Assembly: GCA_030550015.1 (NCBI GenBank)
Contig: JAUQQG010000020.1
Coordinates: 1 to 56,611, forward strand
DNA: 56,611 bases
Reading direction: 5' to 3'
From: a bacterium
GTDB lineage: Bacteria; Sysuimicrobiota; Sysuimicrobiia; Sysuimicrobiales; Thermofontiviventaceae
The position numbers and the translations under genes are program-made. Positions within the stretch are counted from its first letter, which is position 1. Each line of letters begins with the position of its first letter. The notes beneath the pieces are model-generated. The model was not told the origin of the DNA. It worked only from the letters and a program-made list of their open reading frames with translations, and searched no databases. This document shows positions 7,301 to 16,854 of this stretch, piece by piece.

Positions 7301-7390
7301 CTCCGGGCATCTAGTAAGGTAAAGTAGGAAGGAACTCCCTGAGGCGGAGAAGTATATAGTGTTTTTCTTTTGTGAAGAGGGGGGATACCA

Positions 7391-9682
7391 TTGCTGATTA
7401 CAAAGGAAGAAGCATTGCTCTACCACTCTCGGGGAAGGCCGGGAAAGATCTCCATCCTCCCGACCAAACCCCTCGTGACCCAGCGGGACCTTAGCCTCGC
7501 CTACACGCCAGGGGTCGCTGAACCCTGCCTAGTAATCAAAGAGAACCCCGACGAGGCCTATGTGTATACCGCCAAGGGCAATGTGGTCGCGGTTGTGAGC
7601 AACGGGACGGCCGTGCTCGGACTTGGGAACATCGGTGCGCTCGCTGGGAAGCCCGTGATGGAAGGGAAGTGCGTCCTGTTCAAGCGCTTCGCCGACGTGG
7701 ACGCCATTGACGTCGAGATCGACTCAACCGACCCTGATGAAATCGTTCGGATTGTCCGCGCCATTGCCCCAACCTATGGGGGGATTAACTTGGAGGACAT
7801 CAAAGCCCCGGAGTGTTTCTACATTGAGCAGGAACTCCGGAAGGTCCTCGACATCCCCGTCTTCCATGATGACCAGCATGGGACAGCCATCATCATTGGG
7901 GCCGGCCTCCTCAATGCTCTGGAGCTGGTAAAGAAATCCATCCAGGAGGTCCGCGTGGTGATCAGCGGGGCTGGAGCGTCAGCCATCGCTACCGCCGAGT
8001 TCCTCCTCTTGCTGGGGATGCGCAGAGAGCAGATCGTCCTGGTGGACACCAAGGGTGTGGTGTACAAGGGACGTACCGAGGGGATGAACCCTTACAAGGA
8101 GAAGTTCGCCGCAGAGACGAAGGCCAGGACCCTCGCCGAGGCCATGCGCGGGGCCGATATCTTTATCGGCCTCTCCGTTGGGAAGATCGTCAGCCAGGAC
8201 ATGGTCCGGAGCATGGCGGACCGACCCATCGTGTTCGCACTGGCCAACCCGATCCCGGAGATCGACTACGACGAAGCGAAGGCGGCGAGACCGGATGCCC
8301 TCGTGGCCACAGGCCGCTCCGACTATCCCAATCAGGTGAACAACGTCCTCGGGTTCCCGTTCATCTTCCGCGGCGCCCTCGATGTCGCCGCAAGGGCTAT
8401 TAACGAGGAGATGAAGCTCGCCGCGGCCAGGGCCCTTGCCGACCTGGCCAAGCAGGATGTCCCCGATGTCGTCCTGCGAGCCTACGGGCTGGAGAGCCTA
8501 AAGTTTGGACCGGATTACTTTATCCCCAAGCCCCTCGACCCCAGGGTGCTCACATGGGAGGCGCCGGCAGTGGCTGAGGCGGCGATGCGGTCAGGCGTGG
8601 CCAGGCGGACGATCAACATTGAGGAATACCGAGAGCAGCTCGAGGCCCGGCGCGGAAAGGGGCGGGAGGTCCAGCGGTACATCATCAACAAGGCGCGCTT
8701 TGAACCAAAGCGCGTGGTCTTCGCCGAGGGGGAGGAACCCAAGATCATCCGGGCCGCAGCTATTGTGAAGGAGGAAGGGATCGGGCGGCCCATCCTCCTG
8801 GGCGACGAGGTGGCCATCCGGCGCCGGATCATGGAGCTGGGCCTTTCCGCGGAGCTCGAGGTGGTGAACCCTGCCACGAGCCCTCGTCTAGATGCCTACG
8901 CGCAGGAGCTGTTCCGGCTGCGTCAGAGGAAGGGGGTGACTCTCCGGGAAGCTTATGCCCTCCTGCGCATGCCTACCTACTTTGGCCCAATGATGGTCCA
9001 CATGGGAGATGCCGATGCGTACGTGGCGGGCCTCACACTCCACTATCCAGATGTCCTCCGGCCGGCCCTCCAGATCGTAGGAACCGAGGAAGGGGTTTCG
9101 AAGGTCGCTGGGCTTTACCTCGTCATCGTCCAGGATAAGATCTTCCTGTTCACAGATGCGACGGTGAACATCGAGCCAACAGCGGAGGATCTGGCGGAGA
9201 TCGCTATCATGGCCGCGGAGCGGGCACGGGAGCTTGGGATCGAGCCAAGGATCGCCATGCTCTCCTTCAGCAACTTTGGCTCTACGCGCCACCCTCTCCA
9301 AGAGAAGGTTCGGCTTGCTACAGAGATGGTCAAGGCAAGGCGCCCCGACCTCATGATCGATGGGGAGATGCAAGCAGATACAGCCGTGGTTCCAGAGCTT
9401 CGGGAGCGGGATTACCCCTTCTCCACGCTGAAGGGGGAGGCCAACGTGCTCGTCTTCCCCAACCTGGAGGCAGCGAACGTGGCATACAAACTCCTCGCTC
9501 GACTGGGCGGGGCCCAGACCATTGGTCCCATCCTCATGGGGATGGGGGAGTCCGTGCACGTCCTCCAGAGAGGTGATGAGGTAGAGGACATTGTCCACAT
9601 CGCTGCAGTTGCCGTTGTGGACGCCCAGCGCTTGAGCAGGCGCCGTCAGGCCAGGATGGGGATCCCTGCAGCGGGGTCGTAA
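7391..9682 (+). CDS. maeB: Malic enzyme with C-terminal phosphotransacetylase-like domain
   Basis: 763 aa, the normal length of MaeB-type enzymes. The N-terminal ~430 residues are malic enzyme: YTPGVAEP with Tyr39, catalytic Lys near residue 94 ([10 protein letters not shown]), metal ligands in [11 protein letters not shown] (about residue 135) and FHDDQHGTA (about 160), and the NAD(P)-binding GAGASAIA (193-200). The C-terminal ~330 residues are a Pta-like domain, which in this family is a regulatory acetyl-CoA sensor rather than an active transacetylase. It decarboxylates malate to pyruvate. TTG start with GAGGGGGG upstream. Fumarase follows, giving a fumarate-malate-pyruvate route. Confidence 0.95.
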   Translation: MLITKEEALLYHSRGRPGKISILPTKPLVTQRDLSLAYTPGVAEPCLVIKENPDEAYVYTAKGNVVAVVSNGTAVLGLGNIGALAGKPVMEGKCVLFKRFADVDAIDVEIDSTDPDEIVRIVRAIAPTYGGINLEDIKAPECFYIEQELRKVLDIPVFHDDQHGTAIIIGAGLLNALELVKKSIQEVRVVISGAGASAIATAEFLLLLGMRREQIVLVDTKGVVYKGRTEGMNPYKEKFAAETKARTLAEAMRGADIFIGLSVGKIVSQDMVRSMADRPIVFALANPIPEIDYDEAKAARPDALVATGRSDYPNQVNNVLGFPFIFRGALDVAARAINEEMKLAAARALADLAKQDVPDVVLRAYGLESLKFGPDYFIPKPLDPRVLTWEAPAVAEAAMRSGVARRTINIEEYREQLEARRGKGREVQRYIINKARFEPKRVVFAEGEEPKIIRAAAIVKEEGIGRPILLGDEVAIRRRIMELGLSAELEVVNPATSPRLDAYAQELFRLRQRKGVTLREAYALLRMPTYFGPMMVHMGDADAYVAGLTLHYPDVLRPALQIVGTEEGVSKVAGLYLVIVQDKIFLFTDATVNIEPTAEDLAEIAIMAAERARELGIEPRIAMLSFSNFGSTRHPLQEKVRLATEMVKARRPDLMIDGEMQADTAVVPELRERDYPFSTLKGEANVLVFPNLEAANVAYKLLARLGGAQTIGPILMGMGESVHVLQRGDEVEDIVHIAAVAVVDAQRLSRRRQARMGIPAAGS

Positions 9683-9749
9683 GAACCCGGTGGAGGGGAT
9701 CACATGGAGAAAGGGCGACCAAGGACGTAGCCGTATCGGGAGGGGAACC

Positions 9750-10592
9750 ATGCGAGAAGTTGCCTATACGGATATCGTGGAGACCGTGAGCAGGCTGGCC
9801 ATTGAGGCGAACACCTTCTTAGGGGAGGACGTCCTCCGGGCGCTTGAGGCCGCAGCGGCTTCTGAGGAATCTCCCCTCGGCAAGCAGGTCCTCGCCGAGA
9901 TCCTGGAGAACGACCGCTTGGCGGCCAGCGAGCGCCTCCCCATCTGCCAGGACACTGGGGCTGCTGTCGTGTTCGTGGAGATGGGGGAGGAGGTCTCCAT
10001 CAAGGGCGGTTCGCTGTTCGATGCCATCCATGCAGGAGTCCGGAAGGGCTATGTGGAGGGATACCTCCGCAAGTCCATGGTTGCCGACCCTTTGCGTAGA
10101 CAGAACACCAAAGACAATACCCCTGCGGTGATCCACGTGGAGCTCGTGCCCGGAGACCGGTTGAAGCTTACCCTTCTCCCCAAAGGAGGAGGCGCAGAGA
10201 ATATGAGCCGGATGACGATGCTTACCCCTGCCCATGGTGCAGAAGGGGTAAAGCAGTTTGTCCTGGAGACCGTGGAGAAGGCCGGCCCCAACGCGTGTCC
10301 TCCGGTGATCGTAGGAGTGGGCATCGGGGGGACATTTGACACGGTAGGCATGCTGGCCAAAAAGGCCCTCCTGCGGCCCGTGGGGTCGACCCACCCTGAC
10401 CCGTTCTATGCGGAGATGGAAAAGGAGCTCCTCGAGCGCATCAACAACCTAGGGATTGGGCCCATGGGCTATGGGGGGAGGGTAACAGCTCTGGCTGTGC
10501 ACATTGAGGCAGCACCCTGCCACATTGTGAGTCTTCCTGTGGCAGTGAACCTCCAGTGCCATGCAGCCAGGGTAAAGTGGGCAGAGCTTTAG
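9750..10592 (+). CDS. Class I fumarate hydratase, alpha subunit
   Basis: 280 aa, [4Fe-4S] hydro-lyase subunit that with the beta subunit at 10710 interconverts fumarate and malate. Cluster cysteines are in LPICQDTG (about residue 71), in ACPPVIVGVGIGG (about residue 190) and near the C-terminus (QCHAARV). I chose the ATG at 9750, with GAGGGGAA upstream, because the earlier in-frame start adds 20 unconserved residues. The usual SENKS of the family appears as AENMS, a small deviation. L-tartrate dehydratase is a close relative, but the malic enzyme next door favours fumarase. Confidence 0.92.
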   Translation: MREVAYTDIVETVSRLAIEANTFLGEDVLRALEAAAASEESPLGKQVLAEILENDRLAASERLPICQDTGAAVVFVEMGEEVSIKGGSLFDAIHAGVRKGYVEGYLRKSMVADPLRRQNTKDNTPAVIHVELVPGDRLKLTLLPKGGGAENMSRMTMLTPAHGAEGVKQFVLETVEKAGPNACPPVIVGVGIGGTFDTVGMLAKKALLRPVGSTHPDPFYAEMEKELLERINNLGIGPMGYGGRVTALAVHIEAAPCHIVSLPVAVNLQCHAARVKWAEL

Positions 10593-10617
10593 GGCCGTTG
10601 GTCATGCAACCAGCTGT

Positions 10618-10668
10618 GGACGTGCTCCTCTGTTTTCCCTCGTGACCAAAGCAAACAGAGGCACGTCC
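10618..10668 (+). promoter_or_regulatory. Large hairpin between fumarase subunit genes
   Basis: GGACGTGC (10618-10625) pairs with GCACGTCC (10661-10668), and CTCTGTTT (10628-10635) with AAACAGAG (10653-10660), giving 16 bp with a 2-base bulge and a 17-base loop. The 117-base gap between the subunit genes holds nothing else. No U-tract follows, so it looks like a processing or translation-ratio element rather than a terminator. Confidence 0.5.
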
Positions 10669-10709
10669 GCTGCGAACGAGATTTGATCGCCAGATAAGGG
10701 AGGAGAGCA

Positions 10710-11267
10710 ATGGAACCGAAGCGCATTACCACGCCCCTCACAGATGAGGTTGTGGAGAGCCTGCGGGCCGGCGATCAAGTGCTGCTGAGCGGGGTGATCT
10801 ATGGGGCCCGTGATGCTGCGCATAAGCGTATCGTGGAAGCTCTGCAGAAAGGTGAGCCCCTTCCTGTCGATTTGCGAGGGCAGGTCATCTATTATGTCGG
10901 ACCCACCCCTGCGAAGCCAGGCCAGGTGATTGGCTCTGCCGGTCCCACCACAAGCTCCCGCATGGATCCCTATACCCCCCTGCTCCTTCAGCACGGGCTC
11001 AAAGGGACAATTGGAAAAGGGTACCGATCGAAAGAGGTCATCGAGGCCTTAAAGAAGTACAAGGCCGTTTACTTCGCTGCAACTGGCGGGGCAGGAGCAC
11101 TCATCGCCCGCCGCATCAAGAAGAGCGAGGTGATCGCCTACGAGGACCTGGGTCCAGAAGCGCTCTTCCGGTTCGAGGTGGAGGACTTCCCCCTTATTGT
11201 GATCAACGATACCCTGGGGAACGACCTCTATCTCCAGGGCGTGATGCAGTACCGCAGAAATCCGTAG
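10710..11267 (+). CDS. Class I fumarate hydratase, beta subunit
   Basis: 185 aa, the small swivelling subunit of two-part class I fumarase/tartrate dehydratase. The family motifs are GDQVLLSGVIYGARDAAHKRI near residue 22, GPTPAKPGQVIGSAGPTTSSRMD in the middle, and FAATGGAGALIARRIKK with YEDLGPEALFRFEVEDFP toward the end. Good GGGAGGAGAG site before the ATG. Pairs with the alpha subunit just upstream, across an unusual hairpin-containing spacer. Confidence 0.93.
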   Translation: MEPKRITTPLTDEVVESLRAGDQVLLSGVIYGARDAAHKRIVEALQKGEPLPVDLRGQVIYYVGPTPAKPGQVIGSAGPTTSSRMDPYTPLLLQHGLKGTIGKGYRSKEVIEALKKYKAVYFAATGGAGALIARRIKKSEVIAYEDLGPEALFRFEVEDFPLIVINDTLGNDLYLQGVMQYRRNP

Positions 11268-11288
11268 TCCGAAATCCGAAATGATATT
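11261..11288. repeat. Seven-base tandem repeat after fumarase beta
   Basis: Four heptamers in register: TCCGTAG, TCCGAAA, TCCGAAA, TGATATT. The first overlaps the stop codon of the fumarase beta gene. Similar heptamer runs lie at 29727 and 41217. Confidence 0.55.
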
Positions 11289-11332
11289 CCACACCCTTTA
11301 AGGCCGGAGCCCTGTAGGGCAAATGCCTGTCC

Positions 11333-11632
11333 CTACCGGGCGTGCTCCCGTGGCACGACCAAGGGCGAGAGGATGCAGACCCCGATGAACCCCTCTGGAA
11401 GCCGGACGGCGATGATGTCTCCGGTTTGCTGGAGGACCTCCAGCGCAGGATCCCACGTATCAAGGATAAGGTCGTAAGGGACCTGCGGGGCGTCCTCAAA
11501 GGTCGAACGACATACGCAGCAGTAGTAGAGGTCCGTCCCCTTCACCCTGTAGGTCAAGCGGCGGCCGCACGTCGGACAAATCACCCTGCTAGAAGGGTTC
11601 TTCTCGTTGGTCACTCTCAGCGCCATCCCCAT
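11333..11632 (-). CDS. Zinc-ribbon protein of unknown function
   Basis: 99 aa. Near the N-terminus, ICPTCGRRL and YYCCVC form a treble-clef or ribbon with two Cys-x-x-Cys knuckles about 16 residues apart. The remainder (VPYDLILDTWDPALEVLQQTGDIIAVRLPEGFIGVCILSPLVV) looks like a small beta-rich domain I do not recognise. The start may be the second Met (ALRVTNEKN). It is transcribed away from the second cold-shock gene. No function is proposed. Confidence 0.6.
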   Translation of the reverse strand: MGMALRVTNEKNPSSRVICPTCGRRLTYRVKGTDLYYCCVCRSTFEDAPQVPYDLILDTWDPALEVLQQTGDIIAVRLPEGFIGVCILSPLVVPREHAR

Positions 11633-11695
11633 AGACCCCCTCGGTCCTCCCGGAGCCGGGATCCCTCTCCGGCACTAGCCTACCATGGAGGTGGC

Positions 11696-11802
11696 CAGGT
11701 AGGGTATCGGGTGGAGGAAGTATTGTTCTTTGATCTCCTGAGGCGCCTCAGGAAGTGGAGAGGATGGACAGGGGAAAATCAGGTCCTCACCCGATGGTTG
11801 TC
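11696..11802 (+). repeat. Structured intergenic element, copy B
   Basis: Outer stem ATCGGGTGGAGG (11706-11717) with CCTCACCCGAT (11785-11795), 11 bp with one bulge. It encloses a perfect hairpin CCTGAGG/CCTCAGG (11737-11752) and the block GGGGAAAATC. It lies in the leader region of the second cold-shock gene, 115 bases before its start. Confidence 0.45.
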
Positions 11803-11917
11803 TTGAGGGAGCTCTCGTATCCTGAGAAGTGAACGAAACGCCGGCAAAGGTCAAGGGGACGTTTGCCGGGGGATCTCGTGGACAGGGCGGGGTCCTTATC
11901 CAGTAGGAGGGAGCATC

Positions 11918-12139
11918 GTGGCCACAGGGAAGGTAAAATGGTTTGACCGCCGAAAAGGCTATGGGTTCATTGTAGGGGACGATGGGAGAGACTATTTCGT
12001 CCACTACACTGGGATTGAAGGGGAAGGGTACAAGCTCCTGGAAAAGGATCAACAGGTCGAATTCCGTGTCGAGACTACCGAAAAGGGCCCTAAGGCGGTG
12101 AGGGTCCGCGTTCTCTCTGAGAGGGCAAAGGGAGCGTAA
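11918..12139 (+). CDS. Cold-shock protein, CspA-like, second copy
   Basis: 73 aa cold-shock domain. RNP1 is KGYGFIV and RNP2 is DYFVHYTGI; the domain is followed by a short charged tail (ERAKGA). It differs clearly from the copy at 2954 (DRRKGYGF against PEKGYGF, and EGEGYKLLEKDQQVEF against [14 protein letters not shown]), so the two are paralogues of some age. GTG start with TAGGAGGGAG upstream. The structured element B lies in its upstream region and could be part of its control. Confidence 0.93.
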   Translation: MATGKVKWFDRRKGYGFIVGDDGRDYFVHYTGIEGEGYKLLEKDQQVEFRVETTEKGPKAVRVRVLSERAKGA

Positions 12140-12265
12140 GGCTTTCCATCGAGCGACAACTTCTCCCTCCCTTACTACGTGGTGAGAGCCAGACTTGCTT
12201 GGTCCCCACTGAGAACGTGCATGGTCCCCAGTAAAATGGGATGAGAATTCTTGCGAGGAAGTAAG

Positions 12266-12293
12266 TTGCCTCCAGGTATCTTTGCGCTATGAT
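12266..12293 (+). promoter_or_regulatory. Promoter of the hsp20-lon operon
   Basis: TTGCCT (12266-12271) and TATGAT (12288-12293) are 16 bases apart, about 42 bases before the hsp20 ATG. I see no CIRCE inverted repeat or other heat-shock operator. Confidence 0.5.
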
Positions 12294-12334
12294 ATAGCTA
12301 AAGAGTCCCTTGTCTTAAGGTCGAGGCGAGGACA

Positions 12335-12781
12335 ATGCCTGAGGATGTGTTCGATCTGATGGAGGAACTGCGGAGGGATCTGGACCGCTTCCTCAACTAT
12401 GTGATGCGGCCCCGCCCTCTCCCCGTGGTGTACACGCAAGTCTGGGAGCCGCGCGTCGACTTGTTTGAGGAAGAGACAGCGGTCACGGTGATCATGGAGA
12501 TTGCTGGTGCCAAGAGGGATTCCCTCAATGTGACCCTTGAAGGAGACCGGCTCGTCGTCTCGGGCACGCGGCCCATCCCCCTTCCCGCGGCTCCGATCTG
12601 CTGCCATCGCATCGAGATCGCCTACGGTCCCTTCTACCGGGAGATCCCCATTCCCGTGGCCGTGAACGCCAGCCAGGCGCAGGCAAGCTACAGGGATGGG
12701 CTTCTCCTGATCACCCTCCCTAAGGCCGGCGCCGGCCGGCCGCACAAGGTAGCCATCACCGTTCAGGAGGGCACGCCATGA
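12335..12781 (+). CDS. Small heat-shock protein, Hsp20 family
   Basis: 148 aa. An alpha-crystallin domain spans about residues 38-145, with [21 protein letters not shown] at its start, [10 protein letters not shown] in the core and [13 protein letters not shown] at the end. The C-terminal I-x-I anchor appears as VAITV. It holds unfolding proteins in a refoldable state. The stop codon overlaps the lon start (ATGA), so chaperone and protease are made from one message, a sensible proteostasis pair. Confidence 0.92.
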   Translation: MPEDVFDLMEELRRDLDRFLNYVMRPRPLPVVYTQVWEPRVDLFEEETAVTVIMEIAGAKRDSLNVTLEGDRLVVSGTRPIPLPAAPICCHRIEIAYGPFYREIPIPVAVNASQAQASYRDGLLLITLPKAGAGRPHKVAITVQEGTP

Positions 12782-15189
12782 GTCTGGTCCCCCTTGGTGC
12801 TCCTGGCGATCTCCTAGAGCGGACGCGCTTAGTCCCGGAGGGGATACGCATCCCCCCAGAGCTTCCCGTTCTTCCGTTGAAAGATGCTGTCCTCTACCCG
12901 GGGATGGTCGTGCCCCTTGTGGTCGCAAAGCCAAGTTCTGTGCAGCTCGTCAGCGATGCTGCTGCAGGGGAGCGGATCTTGGCCATCGTGGCAGCGAAGA
13001 GCCCGACTTTGGAGAGTCCAGGGCCAGAAGACGTGTACCGTGTTGGAACCGCGGCCGCCATCATCCGGCTTCTTCGCCTACCCGATGGGACCCTCAATCT
13101 GCTCGTGCAGGGGCTAAGCCGCATTCGCTTGGCGGAGTTCGTCCGCCACGAGCCCTACCTCGTCGCCAAGGTGATCACGCTGGAGGAGGCCAAGGAATGG
13201 CCTCCTGAGCTGTCCGCGTTAGCCAGGAACATCCTCGGAATGTTCCAACAGCTCGGTGGGATCACCCCCTTCCTGCCGCCTGAGCTCATCGCCGCAGCCT
13301 CCGCTATCGAGGAACCAGGCCGCCTGGCCGATTTCATCGCCAGCAGCCTGAACCTTTCCCTGGAGGAACGCCAGGAGATCCTGGAGACCATAGACCTGCG
13401 CGCTCGCCTGGAACGGGTGATGGCCTTCCTCAGCAGGGAACTTGAGCTTGCAGAGCTGGGCCGGAAGATCCAATCCCAGGTCCAGCAGGAGCTGGAGAAA
13501 GGCCAGAGAGAGTTTATCCTCCGCAAGCAGCTCGAGGCGATCCAGAAAGAACTGGGGATGGTGGACGAGCGCACCCAGGAGATCCAGGAGCTGCGTGAGG
13601 CGATCTCCAAAAGCGGGATGCCGCCGGAGGTAGAGAAGGAGGCGATGCGGGAGCTTGACCGCCTCTCCAAGATGCCCCCGGGGTCGGCTGAGGCAACGGT
13701 CTCCCGGACCTATCTGGACTGGCTCATCACCCTCCCTTGGAATAAGAGCACAGAGGACAACCTCGACATCACACGGGCGCAGCGGATCCTGGATGAGGAC
13801 CACTATGATCTGGAGAAGGTCAAGGAGCGCATCCTAGAGTTCCTGGCCGTACGCTCGCTGCGTAAGGATGCGAAGGGACCAATCCTTTGCTTCGTGGGTC
13901 CACCAGGGGTGGGGAAGACCTCGCTCGGGCAGAGCATCGCCAAGGCCCTGGGGAGGAAGTTTGTGCGCATCTCCCTAGGCGGCGTGCGCGATGAGGCGGA
14001 GATCCGTGGCCACCGGAGAACCTATGTAGGCGCGCTGCCAGGGAGGATTATCCAGGGGATCCAGCGGGCAGGGACCAACAACCCCGTGTTCATGCTGGAC
14101 GAGATCGACAAGATCGGGGCGGACTTCCGGGGAGACCCTGCGGCAGCCCTCCTCGAGGTACTCGATCCGGAGCAGAATCACAGTTTCTCTGACCACTACC
14201 TAGGGGTCCCGTTCGACCTCTCCCGCGTGCTGTTTATCGCTACTGCCAACGTCCTCCACACGATCCCCCCTGCCTTGCTGGACCGCATGGAGGTCATCAC
14301 CATCCCTGGGTACACCGAGGAGCAGAAGGTGGAGATCGCCCGGCGTTACCTGATCCCACGGCAACTCGCCGAGCATGGCCTCGCATCGGAGCTGATCCAG
14401 TTCACCGACGAGGGTCTGGTTGCCCTGATCAGGGGCTACACAAGGGAGGCGGGGCTCCGTAACCTGGAGCGAGAGATCGCCGGCATCTGTCGGAAGGTTG
14501 CCAGGAGGGTGGCGGCGGGACAGATGGAGAAGGTCGTCGTGGTTCCGGAGGTGCTGGAAGAGCTCGTAGGGCCCGTCAAGTTCCACTCGGAGGCGTTGCT
14601 GGGGCGGGATGAGGTAGGCGCGGCAACAGGGATGGCCTGGACCCCCGTTGGGGGTGACATCCTTCAGGTCGAGGCAGCCCTGGTAAGGGGACGGGGGCGC
14701 GTGGTGATCACCGGCCAACTGGGAGAGGTGATGCAGGAGTCGGCCAAGGCAGCCCTCACCTATATCCGGTCGAGGATGCAGGAGCTTGGCATTCCCGAGG
14801 ATCTGTTCGAGCACTACGACCTCCACATCCACGTTCCCGCAGGGGCCATCCCCAAGGACGGCCCCTCGGCAGGGGTCACTATCGCCACCGCGGTGGCGTC
14901 TGCGGCGACGAAGCGACCTGTCCGCAAGAGGGTGGCCATGACAGGGGAGATCACCCTCCATGGACGGGTTCTGCCTGTAGGGGGGATCCGAGAAAAGGTC
15001 CTGGCCGCCCACCGTAGCGGTGTGGAGGAGGTGATTCTCCCGAAGGGGAACGAGCAGGACCTGCGAGAGGTTCCTGCTTCGGTGCGCGCGGCCTTGCGCA
15101 TCCACCTCGTGGAGCACATGGACGAGATCTTAAAGATCGCCCTCGTGGGGGAACCTATCCCGCAGCCTGCTGCGGCAGGGGGATCGTAA
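12778..15189 (+). CDS. lon: ATP-dependent protease Lon, LonA type
   Basis: 803 aa, full length. An N-terminal substrate domain starts at [19 protein letters not shown]. The AAA+ module follows, with Walker A GPPGVGKT (about residue 374) and Walker [11 protein letters not shown] (about 440). The C-terminal Ser-Lys protease domain has the catalytic Ser in [10 protein letters not shown] (about 697) and the catalytic Lys in [10 protein letters not shown] (about 740). Degrades damaged and some regulatory proteins in the cytoplasm. Translationally coupled to hsp20. Confidence 0.97.
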   Translation: MSLVPLGAPGDLLERTRLVPEGIRIPPELPVLPLKDAVLYPGMVVPLVVAKPSSVQLVSDAAAGERILAIVAAKSPTLESPGPEDVYRVGTAAAIIRLLRLPDGTLNLLVQGLSRIRLAEFVRHEPYLVAKVITLEEAKEWPPELSALARNILGMFQQLGGITPFLPPELIAAASAIEEPGRLADFIASSLNLSLEERQEILETIDLRARLERVMAFLSRELELAELGRKIQSQVQQELEKGQREFILRKQLEAIQKELGMVDERTQEIQELREAISKSGMPPEVEKEAMRELDRLSKMPPGSAEATVSRTYLDWLITLPWNKSTEDNLDITRAQRILDEDHYDLEKVKERILEFLAVRSLRKDAKGPILCFVGPPGVGKTSLGQSIAKALGRKFVRISLGGVRDEAEIRGHRRTYVGALPGRIIQGIQRAGTNNPVFMLDEIDKIGADFRGDPAAALLEVLDPEQNHSFSDHYLGVPFDLSRVLFIATANVLHTIPPALLDRMEVITIPGYTEEQKVEIARRYLIPRQLAEHGLASELIQFTDEGLVALIRGYTREAGLRNLEREIAGICRKVARRVAAGQMEKVVVVPEVLEELVGPVKFHSEALLGRDEVGAATGMAWTPVGGDILQVEAALVRGRGRVVITGQLGEVMQESAKAALTYIRSRMQELGIPEDLFEHYDLHIHVPAGAIPKDGPSAGVTIATAVASAATKRPVRKRVAMTGEITLHGRVLPVGGIREKVLAAHRSGVEEVILPKGNEQDLREVPASVRAALRIHLVEHMDEILKIALVGEPIPQPAAAGGS

Positions 15190-15202
15190 GGGGGTTAGGG
15201 GA

Positions 15203-15877
15203 TTGCGGATTCTCAAGCCGCGGGACGCGGAGTTCATCCAGAAGAAGTTGAGCCAGGAGCTGGTACACGAGGTGCGGCTGGTCTTCTTCACCCAGGGTGA
15301 GAGCGGGCTCACCGTCCCTGGATATGAGTGCGCGTTCTGCGCGGAGACGAGGGCGCTCCTGGAGGACCTAGGAGAGCTCAGCGACAAGCTCCGTCTAGAG
15401 GTGTATGACTTCCTCCTCCACGAAGATCAAGTCAGGACGTACAACATCGACAAGATCCCTGCCATTGTCTTAGTCGGCGACAAGGACACTGGTGTCCGGT
15501 TCTACGGGATCCCCTCAGGGTACGAGTTCGCCACCCTCCTGGAGGACATCATCGACGTATCCCGCCGGAGTACCCGCCTTTCCCAGAGCACCATCGAGAA
15601 AGTTGCGACCATCGACAGGGATGTCCATATTCAGGTCTTCGTTACACCTACTTGCCCTTATTGCCCGCGGGCCGTGCGTCTCGCGCACCAGATGGCGATG
15701 GTCAATGACAAAATTCGCGCGGACATGGTGGAGGCCACGGAGTTCCCCCACCTGGCCATGCGGTACAATGTGTATGGAGTCCCCAAGGTCGTGATCAACG
15801 AGACGGTGATGTTTGAGGGCGCTGTCCCTGAGCAGGTGTTTTTGGAGTACGTCCTCCAAGCGGTGGCTTCTTCGTAG
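15203..15877 (+). CDS. Protein disulfide oxidoreductase, two glutaredoxin/thioredoxin folds
   Basis: 224 aa with two thioredoxin-type domains in tandem. The first active site is Cys43-Ala-Phe-Cys46 and the second Cys151-Pro-Tyr-Cys154, each followed by its cis-Pro loop (KIPAIVLVG; YGVPKVVIN). This is the PDO family, common in thermophilic archaea and bacteria that stabilise cytoplasmic proteins by disulfides. No signal peptide. TTG start with GGGGGTTAGGGG upstream. Directly after lon and probably cotranscribed, which suits a protein quality-control role. Confidence 0.88.
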   Translation: MRILKPRDAEFIQKKLSQELVHEVRLVFFTQGESGLTVPGYECAFCAETRALLEDLGELSDKLRLEVYDFLLHEDQVRTYNIDKIPAIVLVGDKDTGVRFYGIPSGYEFATLLEDIIDVSRRSTRLSQSTIEKVATIDRDVHIQVFVTPTCPYCPRAVRLAHQMAMVNDKIRADMVEATEFPHLAMRYNVYGVPKVVINETVMFEGAVPEQVFLEYVLQAVASS

Positions 15878-15902
15878 AGTCTGGCGGCGAGGCAGGAACT
15901 GG

Positions 15903-16682
15903 ATGGACCTTGCAAGAACCTATGAAGATGGCAGGGGCATTCTTGCGGGGAGCGGGACGAACCAGGTGACGGACGACCGAACCAGCGAGAACCCGCAGAG
16001 GGAACGGGTCCTCACAACGCGGAAGGACTGGTTCACTTGGCTGGCCGATGTCTCCGATGCGCTGTGCGCCGTCTCTCTGGACTCCCGTATCATGGCCTGG
16101 AACCGTGCGGCGGAGGAGCTGTTCGGAGTAAAGGCGGCTCAGGCTCTTGGCCGACGTTGTTACGAGATCGTTGGCGGCCGGGATCCTAGCGGGAGGGCGG
16201 TATGTCGCCACAACTGCGCGGTGCTGAGGGCTGCTGCAGAGGGTCGGTGTGCGGTACCTGAGGAGATCATCGTCTTTCCCCGGAACCGGGGAAGCCCTCG
16301 CTGGCTCACCACAAGCCTCATCGTCCTCCGCCACAGAAGTCGACCCGTTGCCATCCTCCACCTCTTCCGCGATGTGACCAAGTCTACACATGTTTCACGG
16401 GTGGGGTCCCGTATCCTCGCCGTTCTCACGGGGAGGGACGAGGACATGAGCTTTGCCCCTGCCCTTCAACCTCTGACCCCACGGGAGCGGGAGGTTCTCC
16501 TTCTCCTGTGCCAGGGGGTCGGAACCCAGGAGATCGCCACCAGACTCTCCATTAGCCGCGCCACGGTACGGAACCACGTGCGCAGCATCCTCAGCAAGCT
16601 CGGCGTCCACACAAGGCTGGAAGCTGTTTCCTTCTTGCTTAGCCGCGCCCTTAAGGGCCTCGTCCCCCTGGGTGGAGAGTAA
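15903..16682 (+). CDS. PAS-LuxR transcriptional regulator
   Basis: 259 aa from the ATG at 15903, chosen over an upstream start that would overlap the previous gene and add 30 unconserved residues. A PAS domain covers about residues 45-165 (WLADVSDALCAVSLDSRIMAWN). It has an inserted Cys101-x3-Cys105 pair (VCRHNC), a feature of a PAS subfamily that may bind a metal or sense redox. The C-terminal NarL/LuxR helix-turn-helix starts LTPREREVLLLLCQG. There is no receiver domain, so the signal enters through PAS. It lies 10 bases before an unusual promoter (16692) and is a candidate activator of it. Confidence 0.85.
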   Translation: MDLARTYEDGRGILAGSGTNQVTDDRTSENPQRERVLTTRKDWFTWLADVSDALCAVSLDSRIMAWNRAAEELFGVKAAQALGRRCYEIVGGRDPSGRAVCRHNCAVLRAAAEGRCAVPEEIIVFPRNRGSPRWLTTSLIVLRHRSRPVAILHLFRDVTKSTHVSRVGSRILAVLTGRDEDMSFAPALQPLTPREREVLLLLCQGVGTQEIATRLSISRATVRNHVRSILSKLGVHTRLEAVSFLLSRALKGLVPLGGE

Positions 16683-16691
16683 TAGAACGGA

Positions 16692-16737
16692 ATAGTACAT
16701 TTGGATCACGTCCTTCGTTCGCTGGGAGTATATAATC
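16692..16737 (+). promoter_or_regulatory. Activator-type promoter, copy 1 of a shared box
   Basis: AATAGTACATTTGGATCA (16692-16709) is followed 22 bases later by a perfect TATAAT (16732-16737), with no -35 hexamer. The same box with 17 of 18 bases, at the same distance from TACAAT, lies at 21852. The box would be centred near -43, the place of a class II activator site. Confidence 0.5.
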
Positions 16738-16795
16738 GGGTTGGGGTATCCCCATAGCGGGACTCCCTCCTGGTTTCATGGCGGAGATGGAGGTG

Positions 16796-16829
16796 GCCCG
16801 GTGAAATCTCTTGCGAGATTTCGCTGGGC
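16796..16829 (+). promoter_or_regulatory. 15-bp hairpin in the leader of the 45-aa gene
   Basis: Arms 16796-16810 and 16815-16829 pair over 15 bp, including two G-U pairs, around a TTGC tetraloop. The inner 8 bp (GAAATCTC/GAGATTTC) are perfect. It ends 25 bases before the ATG at 16855, beside the ribosome binding site, with no U-tract. Confidence 0.55.
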
Positions 16830-16854
16830 ATATGCCTTCGGTAGAGGTGGCGAA

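Noticed and set aside
8680-9682. Independent phosphotransacetylase activity of the MaeB C-terminal domain
   Set aside because: In the MaeB family this domain acts as a regulatory acetyl-CoA sensor, and no separate pta-ack pair is linked, so I did not call it as an active enzyme.
16741-16854. Upstream TTG start extending the 45-aa protein to 83 aa
   Set aside because: The predicted transcript starts at about 16744, after that TTG, and the extra 38 residues run through the leader hairpin.
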